From Bradyrhizobium sp. (GTDB taxonomy: Bacteria > Pseudomonadota > Alphaproteobacteria > Rhizobiales > Xanthobacteraceae), in contig NZ_JACRAW010000098.1 in assembly GCF_016213215.1 (NCBI RefSeq), positions 1-64,000 on the forward strand: a DNA stretch of 64,000 nucleotides, given 5' to 3'. This document shows positions 39,299 through 48,824 of the stretch, piece after piece. The translations under genes were made by a program, and so were the position numbers. The stretch's first letter is position 1. Every line of letters starts with the position of its first letter. The notes beneath the pieces were generated by a model. It was given only the letters and a program-made list of their open reading frames with translations. It made no database searches and had not been told where the DNA came from.

Positions 39299-40222
39299 AT
39301 GAGCGAAGCGCTGAGCCCAAATGCGTCTGTGGCAACGCCTCTTCGCCTTCCGGCGTTTCCGATCGGCGGCCGCGCAGGAACGAGCTTCAAGCATGAGCAC
39401 CTCCGCGCGATTCTTGCCGAAGGTGGACAGCGAGGCTTCTTTGAAGTCCATGCCGAGAATTACATGGGGGCTGGAGGACCGCCGCATCGAGCTCTGGAAG
39501 CCGTGCGTCGCGATTATCCGGTGTCACTGCACGGAGTATGCATGTCGATCGGTGGTCGACAACCGCTCGATCAAGCGCACTTGGCACGCTTCCGCAATCT
39601 GGTCCACCGCTATGAGCCGGCTCTGGTTTCCGAGCACCTGGCCTGGTCGACGCACGAGACCACCTATTTCAACGATCTCCTGCCCTTGCCATATACCGAG
39701 GCGACCCTTGGCCGGGTATGCGATCACATCGACGAGGTTCAGGAAGCGATCCACTGCCCCCTCCTTCTGGAAAACCCGTCGACCTATGTCCTGTTTCGCG
39801 AATCGACGATGAGCGAGACGGAGTTCATCCGGCGTGTCGCACAGCGCACAGGTTGCCGCTTGCTGCTCGACATCAACAACGTTTTCGTGTCGGCAACCAA
39901 TCACGGCTTCTCCGCGCTGGACTATCTTTCCGACTTCCCGCTCTCGAGCATTGGCGAAATCCACCTCGCGGGTCATGCCGAACAGGCGGACGACGAGGGA
40001 GATCCCCTTCTGATCGACAGTCACGATTGTCCGGTCGCGGACGCCGTGTGGCGGCTGTTCGAGAACGTCATCGGACGGGCCGGCCCCATCCCGACGCTCA
40101 TCGAGTGGGACAGCAAGATTCCAGAATGGCCGATTCTGAGGGCCGAGGCGGCCGCAGCGCAGGAGATCCTTGACCGTTATCGGACCGCCACTTTGCCGGG
40201 AGACTGCGATGCCGCTGCTTGA
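39299..40222 (+). CDS. bufB: MNIO family (DUF692) peptide-modifying enzyme BufB
   Basis: [67 protein letters not shown]...[10 protein letters not shown]...[10 protein letters not shown]...[29 protein letters not shown]...EIHLAGHAE. Confidence 0.94.
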   Translation: MSEALSPNASVATPLRLPAFPIGGRAGTSFKHEHLRAILAEGGQRGFFEVHAENYMGAGGPPHRALEAVRRDYPVSLHGVCMSIGGRQPLDQAHLARFRNLVHRYEPALVSEHLAWSTHETTYFNDLLPLPYTEATLGRVCDHIDEVQEAIHCPLLLENPSTYVLFRESTMSETEFIRRVAQRTGCRLLLDINNVFVSATNHGFSALDYLSDFPLSSIGEIHLAGHAEQADDEGDPLLIDSHDCPVADAVWRLFENVIGRAGPIPTLIEWDSKIPEWPILRAEAAAAQEILDRYRTATLPGDCDAAA

Positions 40223-40994
40223 GGTCGCCTCACACTCCTATGCGCCGGCGTTTGCGGCAGCGCTGCTCCGCCCGGACCGGGAGCCGCCGTCCATCGTCAT
40301 GGGCCCCCGCGGAAAGGCTGCGGCCAAGCGCTACAACGTCTACCGCAACAACGTCATGGTCAGCCTGATCGACGCCCTTGCCGCGATTTACCCCGGCGTG
40401 CAGCGCGTCACCGGCGTCGACTTCTTCCGCGCCATGGCGCGCTTCCATATCCGCGCCACTCCACCCACCTCGCCGCTGCTGTTCGACTATGGCCGCGATC
40501 TTCCCGCCTTTATCGAGCGATATGAGTATGCCCGGTCGATGCCGTGGCTTGCCGACACGGCGCGAATGGAGAGGGCATGGCTCGATGCTTATCATGCCGC
40601 TGATGCCGAGCCGCTGTCGGCAGCATCCTTGGCCGCGGTCCCGTCATGCCAACTCGCCGAGCTCGTTTTCACGGCACATCCGGCCACAAGAATTGTCCGG
40701 TCGCGGTTCTCCGCCCTGACGATCTTCGTAGCCAATCGCAGCAATGACCCGGTGGGCTCGATCAACGCAGCTTCACCGGAGGACGCCCTCATTACGCGGC
40801 CGGACTATGATGTCGTTGTCCGGCATCTTCCGCCGGGAGGAGCCGTATTCCTTACGCATTTGATCTCGGGGCGACCGCTCGGCGAGGCCGCCGCATCGAC
40901 GCTGGAGATTTCGCCTGCCTTTGATGTTGCAGCGGGCATCGCCGGCCTGATCCAGGCGGGCGCATTCACCGCGGTCACATTCGGAGAACCCTGA
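40209..40994 (+). CDS. bufC: HvfC/BufC family (DUF2063) peptide modification chaperone
   Basis: [71 protein letters not shown]2063; overlaps end of bufB. Confidence 0.92.
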   Translation: MPLLEVASHSYAPAFAAALLRPDREPPSIVMGPRGKAAAKRYNVYRNNVMVSLIDALAAIYPGVQRVTGVDFFRAMARFHIRATPPTSPLLFDYGRDLPAFIERYEYARSMPWLADTARMERAWLDAYHAADAEPLSAASLAAVPSCQLAELVFTAHPATRIVRSRFSALTIFVANRSNDPVGSINAASPEDALITRPDYDVVVRHLPPGGAVFLTHLISGRPLGEAAASTLEISPAFDVAAGIAGLIQAGAFTAVTFGEP

Positions 40995-41530
40995 TGAGAG
41001 CCGATCGATGGGGCATGGCCGGTCAGGGCCTTCAGCAGATCGGTATCCTGACCGACAAGGCGAACCGCCTGGTGCAGGCGGTGGCGGTGCCCTCCGTGGT
41101 TCAGCTTGTGTTACGAGTGGCGCTGGCGGTGCCGTTCTGGCGCTCCGGCATCCTCAAATGGGATGGCTTTTTGAAGCTGAGTGATATTGCCGTCACTCTG
41201 TTCACTGACGAGTTCATGCTGCACCTGCCGGGCGGCCCCTACCCATTTCCGGCGCCGGCCGTGATGGCGTTCCTCTCCGGATCGGCCGAGATCATTTTCC
41301 CGGTTCTGCTCGTCCTCGGACTTGCCACCCGCTTTGCGGCGCTCGGTTTGCTGTTCATGACCGCCATCGTCGAACTCACCGTACCCGACGGCTGGCCCGT
41401 CCATATCACCTGGGCGGCAATGGCTCTGAGCATCATGGCTTTTGGACCCGGGCGAATATCGATCGACCACTTGATGTCTCGGCTTCAGCGCGCGCCGGAG
41501 AATGGCCGACATTCCCATAATGCAGGGTGA
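40994..41530 (+). CDS. DoxX family membrane protein of the bufferin operon
   Basis: VQLVLRVALAVPFWRSGILKWDGFLKLSDIAVTLFTDEFMLHLPGGPYPFPAPAVMAFLSGSAEIIFPVLLVLGLATRFAALGLLFMTAIVELTVPDGWPVHITWAAM; TGATG overlap with bufC. Confidence 0.92.
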   Translation: MRADRWGMAGQGLQQIGILTDKANRLVQAVAVPSVVQLVLRVALAVPFWRSGILKWDGFLKLSDIAVTLFTDEFMLHLPGGPYPFPAPAVMAFLSGSAEIIFPVLLVLGLATRFAALGLLFMTAIVELTVPDGWPVHITWAAMALSIMAFGPGRISIDHLMSRLQRAPENGRHSHNAG

Positions 41531-41984
41531 ATTGACGAGCTCGCCAGCCCTCAAAGACTTCTCCAGAGCTGACGCGGCGCAACCCATGCTCGGTCGCTAA
41601 TCTCCACTGCGTCTCTGAGGGTTTGTCAGTCATCCCGAGCACTACGGTGTTCGCCATTGTCGCAGCAACCACGGGGCATTGCATTTGTAAGGCTTGGTTG
41701 CATTAAATGGGGTCCTGCCCTGGTGGCAGGCGCTTTTCATTCCGAGACTGTTTGCAGCGCCATTGCCCCTCGACAATGAGGTCCATCCTTGTGATGAATC
41801 GTATCACCGCCGCCTTCTTGCTTGTCACTTCGCTCTTCATGAGCGCTGAGGGCAAAGCTACAACAGGCAGCGCGTAGGACACGTTGCAACGCAGTGAAAC
41901 CAATCATCTGGAAAGGATGATTTACAGACAGCGTGTCGCTCACGCTCAACCAATCCTTATAGCCGAGTTCACCCGGCGAGACCG

Positions 41985-42173
41985 TCAAGCGAGCCTGATT
42001 CGGCGCCAGCCGGTCGCGTTGTCCTTGCTGCAGTCGAATATCACCCAAAGCCCATCAAGCGACGGCGGAACGGGAATACTCCGCCAACCGCAAATGAAGT
42101 CAGGATCATTTGCGTCCAAGGGCACTTGAATGTCGCGCGTGTACACGCGTTCGATGACAATTGCGCCGTCCAT
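41985..42173 (-). CDS. Hypothetical small protein
   Basis: MDGAIVIERVYTRDIQVPLDANDPDFICGWRSIPVPPSLDGLWVIFDCSKDNATGWRRIRLA; internal ATG of the listed ORF. Confidence 0.45.
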   Translation of the reverse strand: MDGAIVIERVYTRDIQVPLDANDPDFICGWRSIPVPPSLDGLWVIFDCSKDNATGWRRIRLA

Positions 42174-42350
42174 GGAAAAGTCTCGCCTCTTTCCGGGGAA
42201 ACGATGTGTTCGCCCTGTCGCTGCAGGACAGCGCGCAGTTACACCGGAGCATTGAAACGGCAGGGCTTCCGCCGCCGCGGAAGGGATGCCTTGGTCGCGA
42301 ACCTCTTCTTTGGGCGGAGGTCTCTTGTTCGACACCAGCCTCCTGCCCGT

Positions 42351-42449
42351 TCACACGCCGTAGAAAATCTTGATTTCCCACAGCAAGACGACGATAGCCA
42401 ATAACAGCGTGGCTGCCGCCAATACACTCTCCAGGGAAGCAACTCTCAT
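42351..42449 (-). CDS. 32-aa single-TM small membrane protein
   Basis: MRVASLESVLAAATLLLAIVVLLWEIKIFYGV; GGAGAG Shine-Dalgarno 4 nt before ATG; below the ORF-track length cutoff. Confidence 0.5.
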   Translation of the reverse strand: MRVASLESVLAAATLLLAIVVLLWEIKIFYGV

Positions 42450-42868
42450 CGTACTCTCCGCTTCCCAGCCCCGTTTACGGGTCTAGTTGATTCGTTGATT
42501 CTCGTTCAATTGCGCGGTCATTCTGCTGGAAAACTGAGTGGCAGCTTGTGGTTTGCGGGCCACACCATTTCCGTAATATCCCGGATCAGGCGCGGGGTTT
42601 GCCGACCTCTCGTCTGCTGCTGCGGGAGATGGAAAGGAACAAACGCGCAAGTGCCGGCGGCGAAAGACTCGTCCTGCCGCCGCTACACGCAACTGCGCGG
42701 CACGGTTCCCAAAATGGAACCCCGGCGCACCGCCCACGCTGACAGAAGCTGGCGGAGCGCCCGAGGATGGAAACGAGCCACAAGCCGTCTCTCTCCAAGG
42801 CTGTCCGCCGCGGCCTGCCTCAGCAACAGCAGTTGCCCGACCGTCGCGGCGCTTGCGGCTGCTCGCGC

Positions 42869-43099
42869 TCATTCCTGCGGACGCGCCAATCGATAGGAAA
42901 CGGCGCCGTAGGTGCTTACGGCATAGGGCACGAAGTAGGTCAAAACGATCTTCGTCCAGTTGATCGACATGGCGCCGAAAAGGGCATCGCCCTGATTGAT
43001 GAGATTAAGGATAGTGCCGACGACGAGCGCCACGTAGGTGGACCGAACGGGTATCCCGTCGGAAAGCGAATACTGAATGGCGAGTTTCAGGCGTGACAT
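42869..43099 (-). CDS. nrtS: Nitrate/nitrite transporter NrtS family protein
   Basis: MSRLKLAIQYSLSDGIPVRSTYVALVVGTILNLINQGDALFGAMSINWTKIVLTYFVPYAVSTYGAVSYRLARPQE. Confidence 0.82.
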   Translation of the reverse strand: MSRLKLAIQYSLSDGIPVRSTYVALVVGTILNLINQGDALFGAMSINWTKIVLTYFVPYAVSTYGAVSYRLARPQE

Positions 43100-43235
43100 G
43101 ACGTCCTCGTTAAAACGGACGTTCTAGTACGCCTTCAACCAAGACGGAAGTTGGAGCCTTCTCTCGCGGTCAAGCATGTCCAAGGCCGGCACGAAGCGGC
43201 ACGGCCGCATCTGGCGAGCAGGAGGCGAAAAAGGG

Positions 43236-43649
43236 TCAATCCCTGAAGCCGCGCCCGCTTTGTCTCCGCCACAGCTGGCCGACGCTATTTATCACTTCAG
43301 CGAGTTCCCAGGGCTTCTCCCATCGCATGATATTCCAGAATCGCCGGGGGATCGCCTCCACGCCATAACCGGTGGCGAGTGCAAACGGGATCTGTCGACG
43401 CATCAATTCGTCCGCAACCGGCCACGCGAACTCGTTGCGAAGGTTGACGTCGAGTATCGCCACGTCGAATTCGCCGACAGCAATCTGGTCCTGCGCCTCG
43501 CGAACATCACCCACCGGGCCAACGATCTTCGCGCCGTGGGACTTCAACTCCTTGTCCAGCTCGTCAGCCAGAAAGTATTCGTCCTCGATGATGAGAACGC
43601 GACATCCATACACGTTAACCAACGAATCGCTTCTGTTTCCCACGACCAT
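43236..43649 (-). CDS. Single-domain response regulator receiver protein
   Basis: CRVLIIEDEYFLADELDKELKSHGAKIVGPVGDVREAQDQIAVGEFDVAILDVNLRNEFAWPVADELMRRQIPFALATGY. Confidence 0.88.
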   Translation of the reverse strand: MVVGNRSDSLVNVYGCRVLIIEDEYFLADELDKELKSHGAKIVGPVGDVREAQDQIAVGEFDVAILDVNLRNEFAWPVADELMRRQIPFALATGYGVEAIPRRFWNIMRWEKPWELAEVINSVGQLWRRQSGRGFRD

Positions 43650-43972
43650 TGCCCTCTCGGGCGCATGTCACGCCCTTGATTTGTAGCTTGGAAATCTCAG
43701 CAATCGCGTCGTTGCGATCGTTGCGGCCAAGCGTTTGCAACGCTTGCTCATCATCCGCCGCGGCATCCACTGCGGGAGTCGGGGTAACCAATCGACGATG
43801 ACTCTCGCCACCCCAGCTACAACCAGTGATACTAGTATGCTTACGTTACAGCCATTTGGCCAGAGGTTCCAAGAAATAAATTGGCACTGAGCCAAGATAT
43901 TTGCCGAGAGTTCCCTGGCCTCACGACCGTGCCGGCAGGGGCATTCCAGCTAATGCAACCGCTCGACCGGGA

Positions 43973-44164
43973 TCAAGGTCTGGCGAAAACAGTAGACCCG
44001 CACGGCTCATCCTCCCAGATGAGTTCTCCGCAGTGACACTCGTAAACGCGGACCGTTTTGCCGCTCCGGGGATCAGCGGCTTTGAGGACCAAAGGGGCCC
44101 GACCGCCGCAGCGCTTGCATTCAGGGCCGCTCGCGGCGTCCGCGCGGGTTAAGCTAACGGTCAT
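43973..44164 (-). CDS. Small zinc-ribbon-like hypothetical protein
   Basis: MTVSLTRADAASGPECKRCGGRAPLVLKAADPRSGKTVRVYECHCGELIWEDEPCGSTVFARP; CxxC...CxC pattern. Confidence 0.6.
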   Translation of the reverse strand: MTVSLTRADAASGPECKRCGGRAPLVLKAADPRSGKTVRVYECHCGELIWEDEPCGSTVFARP

Positions 44165-44319
44165 GCAGTGGGGTCTCGGGCGTGTCGGCCGATCCTACGG
44201 CGCGAACGCGGGTGCGAATTGATCTGGAACAAGAGAGCTCAACGCCGCGGCACTTGTCGCTCACTTAGGCGCCCGGTAAGCGCGGCAGGCGCGGGCGCAG
44301 GTCCGTCCAAATCTGCGCG

Positions 44320-45516
44320 CTAGAACGCCAACGCCAGTTCCTTCGCGCCGGGCTGGTTGCTGTTGGAGTCCATCCTGGCGTCGGTGACCGCGAGCAGCTT
44401 CGCCACCGTGTTGTGGCGGATGGCGACCGGGTTGCGCTCATAACCGCCGCGCTGGAAGAAGTTCGAGGTCGGCACCTGCTCGCGCAGCGCCTGTGGCATC
44501 GTCACCATGTCCAGACCAGTGCCGTCGCCGGTGAGATTCATCATCTCGAGCTCGGCCGCGCTGAGCGGGCGGGTGTAGCCCTTGGCCCGCGCGAAGATCA
44601 CCGACGTCAACAGCTTGTGGGTTTGCAGCATCGGGCCGACGTCGACGTCGAGCACCATCGCGTGCATGGCCCAGCCCTGCGCCGTGTCGCCGATCTTCTC
44701 GTGCTGCGACCACTCGTCCGGCACCGAACGCGCATGGGCGACCATGCGCCTGACCACCGCGATCTTGTGGTCCATCGCCTTGCGCGCGGCACCGGTCATA
44801 TGCGCGGCCTTGTCGTTCAGCGCGCGAAGGAGTTCGTGGCCCTGCTCGGCGAGCAGCTCGACGCTGTTGGTGGTCAGGAGTTGGTTGTAGCCGACCGCGG
44901 TCGACGCCGGGCGCGAGCCGTTGCGCACGCCAGACTGCATGTCGTGATTGCCGTTGCCGCCGGTTTCGAAGGAATAGACCCGCACCAGCTGCTCGCGCGT
45001 CAGGCCGGCGTGCATGGCATAACGCGCATAGGCGCGCTTGAACTCGACCTCGGCCGCCGGCCGCTGGGGGACGAACTGGTACTGCTCGATCGCGGCTTTC
45101 AGGAAATCCGCGATTACGGGAATGTATTTGCGCGGCCGGCGCGGCTCCTCCGGCTCTTCGGAGGGATCCGGGTTTATCGGCCGCTTCGGCCCGGTATAGA
45201 CCGGCGGGTGGGTCAGAACGTAGTCATCCAGCGTGATCGGCTGACGCTCGCGCCGCTTGGCGTTGCGGCCGCGCCGCCTCTCGGAAATCAGGCTCCAATA
45301 GGCGCCCGCTTCCTGCTCGAAGGCTTCCCGAGCCGCCAGATATTCCTTCAGCTTGCGGCGATACTCCGCGATCGCCTGTGGCGAAGCCGCCTGCGCCAGC
45401 GCGTCGGCGGTGGAGGGCGGCAACGCGCCGGCGTCCTGCGCCAACGCCTGCTGCGCGATCAGGGCAAGCCCCAGCACGAGGACATTGAGGGAAGCGCGAA
45501 TCGGTAGGTCGAGCAT
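44320..45516 (-). CDS. Conserved hypothetical exported protein
   Basis: Signal peptide; 398 aa; lysozyme-like 'VRVYSFETGGNGNHDMQSGVRNGSRPASTAVGYNQLL' segment. Confidence 0.75.
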   Translation of the reverse strand: MLDLPIRASLNVLVLGLALIAQQALAQDAGALPPSTADALAQAASPQAIAEYRRKLKEYLAAREAFEQEAGAYWSLISERRRGRNAKRRERQPITLDDYVLTHPPVYTGPKRPINPDPSEEPEEPRRPRKYIPVIADFLKAAIEQYQFVPQRPAAEVEFKRAYARYAMHAGLTREQLVRVYSFETGGNGNHDMQSGVRNGSRPASTAVGYNQLLTTNSVELLAEQGHELLRALNDKAAHMTGAARKAMDHKIAVVRRMVAHARSVPDEWSQHEKIGDTAQGWAMHAMVLDVDVGPMLQTHKLLTSVIFARAKGYTRPLSAAELEMMNLTGDGTGLDMVTMPQALREQVPTSNFFQRGGYERNPVAIRHNTVAKLLAVTDARMDSNSNQPGAKELALAF

Positions 45517-45562
45517 GACGCCGTTGTAGCAAGCATCGCGCGCAAGTCAGCTTAAAAGCCGC

Positions 45563-46192
45563 TCACTTCCACGCGAAAACCGGCTGCTCCAGCTCGACGA
45601 CGCGGGTGTCTCGCCCGGCCAGCACCTCGCGAAACTGGTAAATCAACGCCGCGGTCGGCGCGTGGATCATTTCGTCCGGACCATGAAAGCGGATCACGCG
45701 CCGCGTGCTCTCGGGGATGGTGTCGAAGTCGAAAGCGTGTTCGCGTTCGATGGTTTGAAGCGCGATGCGGTGAACGGAGGCGACCTCATGCGGGTTGGGA
45801 GTGATCGTGGTCTCGCTGGGGGTCCAGACCACGACCGGCGTGATCAGGTAGCCGGAGCGCGTCGGATAATCGTCGAGCAGGCCGAGCACGGCATCGGGCT
45901 CGAGTCGGACGCCGAGCTCCTCGTCGAGTTCGCGCAGCGCCGCATCGACGACCGTCTCGCCGTCATCGCAGCGTCCGCCGGGCAGCGCCCACTGGCCACC
46001 ATGGGAGCGCAGATGAGACGCGCGCCTGGTCAAAAGCAGCGCGGTCTCGCTCTGCCCTGCTCCGGCGGACGTCAGCGCAATTGCCACCGCCGCGCGTTTG
46101 AGCGGCAGTGCCGGACCATCCTCCGACAGGCGCGTGAAGGCCGCGCACAGTGAGGCGATATTCCGCCTGGTGGCATCGCTGAAAGGTCTCAT
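45563..46192 (-). CDS. NUDIX hydrolase (CoA pyrophosphatase-like)
   Basis: QWALPGGRCDDGETVVDAALRELDEELGV; Nudix box. Confidence 0.9.
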   Translation of the reverse strand: MRPFSDATRRNIASLCAAFTRLSEDGPALPLKRAAVAIALTSAGAGQSETALLLTRRASHLRSHGGQWALPGGRCDDGETVVDAALRELDEELGVRLEPDAVLGLLDDYPTRSGYLITPVVVWTPSETTITPNPHEVASVHRIALQTIEREHAFDFDTIPESTRRVIRFHGPDEMIHAPTAALIYQFREVLAGRDTRVVELEQPVFAWK

Positions 46193-46251
46193 GGCGCTTG
46201 ACTACACCACGACCGCGCCCGATGAAATGACGCTGATACGCCTTCCCTTCA

Positions 46252-46686
46252 ATGGACGCGGAAATGCCGACCAAGACCACCGCAAAGCTCAAATCCGAGG
46301 GTTGGAGGATCGTCGAAACCACGGGCTTCCTGAGCCTGATCGGTCCGCTGTGGGAGCGCGAGGTCGACGGCCGCTACGAGTTCGCGCTGCCTACCGAGGA
46401 CAAGCACCACAACCGGCGCGGCCGGGTCCAGGGCGGCGTGCTGATGACCTTCGCCGACCGTACCTGCGGCATGACGGCGCGCCACGTCTCGGGCCGGCAG
46501 TTCATGGCGACCGTGCAGCTGGACACGCATTTCCTCGAAGCCGGCAATATCGGCGAGATCCTGATCTCGCGGCCACGGGTGGTGCGTGCAACGCGCAGTC
46601 TCATCTTCATGAGCACCGAAGTCTTTGTCGCCGACCGCTGCATCGCGATGGCCAACGGCGTGTTCAAGTTCTTGAAGGGCGAGTGA
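46252..46686 (+). CDS. PaaI family hotdog thioesterase
   Basis: HHNRRGRVQGGVLMTFADRTCGMTARHVSGRQFMATVQLDTHFLEAGNIGE. Confidence 0.88.
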   Translation: MDAEMPTKTTAKLKSEGWRIVETTGFLSLIGPLWEREVDGRYEFALPTEDKHHNRRGRVQGGVLMTFADRTCGMTARHVSGRQFMATVQLDTHFLEAGNIGEILISRPRVVRATRSLIFMSTEVFVADRCIAMANGVFKFLKGE

Positions 46687-46700
46687 CTTTGCAGTCCTTT

Positions 46701-46787
46701 GTCATTGCGAGGAGCGATAACGACGAAGCAATCTAGACTATCTCCGCGGAGACATTCCTGGATTGCTTCGCTTCGCTCGCAATGACG
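46701..46787. repeat. Family-A palindromic intergenic repeat (copy 5)
   Basis: GTCATTGCGAGGAGCGATAACGACGAAGCAATCTAGAC...CTGGATTGCTTCGCTTCGCTCGCAATGACGG. Confidence 0.83.
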
Positions 46788-46832
46788 GAGCATAGTGGAT
46801 AAGCTCGCCCTCAGACCGCTCGTGAGGAACCC

Positions 46833-47843
46833 ATGCAGTATCGCCAGCTCGGCCGCAGCGGCCTCAAGGTCTCGCCGATCTGCCTCGGCACCATGATGTT
46901 CGGCGGACCGACCGACGAGGCAACATCGGTGCGCATCATCGCCAGGGCACGCGAGGCCGGCGTCAACTTCATCGACACCGCGGATGCCTACGCCAAGGGC
47001 GCATCGGAAGAGGTCATCGGCCACGCCATCGCCAACCACCGCGATGCGTGGGTACTTGCCACGAAGCTCGCCAATCCCATGGGCGATGATCCCAACCGCA
47101 GCGGTCTGTCGCGGCGCTGGGTGCTGCAAGCCGCCGAAGAAAGCCTGAGGCGCCTCGGCACCGACTTCATCGACATCTATTATCTGCACAAGGAAGATCA
47201 TGCGACGCCGATGGAGGAAACGGTGCGCGCGATCGGCGATCTGATCCGACAGGGCAAGGTGCGCTATTTCGGCCTGTCGAACTACCGCGCCTGGCGCGTG
47301 GCGGAGATCTGCAACATCTGCGACCGGCTCGGCATCGACCGTCCCGTGGTGAGCCAGCCCTATTACAACGCTATGAACCGGATGCCGGAGGTCGAGCACT
47401 TTCCGGCCTGCGCCTATTACGGCCTGGGCATCGTGCCCTACAGCCCGCTGGCGCGCGGCGTCTTGACCGGCAAGTACCAAGCCGACGCGCCGCCGGACAA
47501 GGACACGCGCGCGGGGCGCAACGATACCCGCATGATGCAGACCGAGTGGCGCCCGGAGTCACTGAAGCTCGCGCAGGAGATCAAGCAGCATGCCGAGAAG
47601 AAGGGTATCACCGCCGGCCAGTTCGCGGTGGCGTGGGTCCTGAACTCATCCTTCGTCAGCGCCGTCATCGCGGGCCCCCGCACCGAAGAACAGTGGGACG
47701 ATTACATCCGCGCGCTCGATTATCGCTTCACCGCCGAGGACGAGGCGCTGATCGACCGCCTCGTTGCGCCGGGGCATCCTTCCACGCCGGGCTACAACGA
47801 TCCGGCCTATCCGATCGAAGGCCGGCGGCCGCGGACGGGCTGA
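46833..47843 (+). CDS. Aldo/keto reductase
   Basis: MQYRQLGRSGLKVSPICLGTMMFGG...FIDTADAYAKGASEEVIGHAIANHRDAWVLATKL...IDIYYLHKED. Confidence 0.92.
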   Translation: MQYRQLGRSGLKVSPICLGTMMFGGPTDEATSVRIIARAREAGVNFIDTADAYAKGASEEVIGHAIANHRDAWVLATKLANPMGDDPNRSGLSRRWVLQAAEESLRRLGTDFIDIYYLHKEDHATPMEETVRAIGDLIRQGKVRYFGLSNYRAWRVAEICNICDRLGIDRPVVSQPYYNAMNRMPEVEHFPACAYYGLGIVPYSPLARGVLTGKYQADAPPDKDTRAGRNDTRMMQTEWRPESLKLAQEIKQHAEKKGITAGQFAVAWVLNSSFVSAVIAGPRTEEQWDDYIRALDYRFTAEDEALIDRLVAPGHPSTPGYNDPAYPIEGRRPRTG

Positions 47844-48005
47844 TCGAACCATCCTTGTCGACTTGCGTCGAAGCGACGCGCCGGCACGTCGGCGAGCGGT
47901 ATCGAATGGCCGCAGAACCGTCGTTTCTCGATCTATGAGGCGCGCGGCCGTTGTCGCCTTTGTGAAAATCGCGCTACAAGCAGACAAAGGCTGGGGGGAA
48001 ATTCC

Positions 48006-48818
48006 ATGACCGACATCGTTTCGCTGGACGCGCTGGTTGCGCGCATCCAGCCGGGCCAATCGCTTGCCATTCCCGTCGAGGGCGTGGCGATGGCAGCCAC
48101 CGCCGCCCTGCTCGAAGCCGGTATCCGCGACCTAAAGGTCGTGTGCGTGCCGATCAGCGGCATGCAGGCGGACCTTCTCATCGGCGCCGGCGCGGTGTCG
48201 GCACTCGAGACCAGCGCCGTTTCTCTTGGTGAGGCCGGTGGCGCTCCGCGCTTCACCGCAGGCGTGCGCAGCGGCGCGTTCGCTTTGCACGATTCCACCT
48301 GCCCCGCGATCCTCGCCGGCCTGCTCGCCGGACAGAAGGGCGTGCCCTTCATGCCGATCGCCGGCATCATCGGCAGCGATCTCCTGCGGGTGCGGCCCGA
48401 CTGGAAGGTGATCGACAGTCCGGTCGGGGAGCTGCGCAAGGTGGTGGTCGTGCCGGCGATCACGCCGGACGTGACACTGTTTCACGCCCCCGAAGCCGAC
48501 CGCGCCGGCAACATCCGCATCGGCCGCCGACGCGAACTCGCCGAGATGGCCTATGCCGCCAAACGCGCGCTGGTCACCGTCGAGCGCATCGTCGATCGCA
48601 ACCTGCTCGAGACCGAGGATGCGGCAGCGGCCGTGTTGCCCTCGCTCTATGTCGACGCGGTCGCCGTCGCCCCGCGCGGCGCCTGGCCGATGTCATTGTG
48701 GGACGAATATCCCGGCGATGATGCGGAAGTCGCGCGCTATGCCGCGATGGCACGCACCGAGGAAGGTTTCCGCGCCTATCTGTCCGGCTTTCTCACCCGG
48801 CGCAAGCAGGTGGCGTAA
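48006..48818 (+). CDS. CoA-transferase subunit A
   Basis: Family I CoA-transferase alpha-like: MTDIVSLDALVARIQPGQSLAIPVEG...MPIAGIIGSDLLRVRPDWKVIDSP. Confidence 0.82.
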   Translation: MTDIVSLDALVARIQPGQSLAIPVEGVAMAATAALLEAGIRDLKVVCVPISGMQADLLIGAGAVSALETSAVSLGEAGGAPRFTAGVRSGAFALHDSTCPAILAGLLAGQKGVPFMPIAGIIGSDLLRVRPDWKVIDSPVGELRKVVVVPAITPDVTLFHAPEADRAGNIRIGRRRELAEMAYAAKRALVTVERIVDRNLLETEDAAAAVLPSLYVDAVAVAPRGAWPMSLWDEYPGDDAEVARYAAMARTEEGFRAYLSGFLTRRKQVA

Positions 48819-48824
48819 ACGCAG

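Noticed and set aside
43783-43808. GTAACC-N16-CGCC near 43.78 kb
   Set aside because: Fails the CGAA half of the motif and is not positioned before a convincing gene
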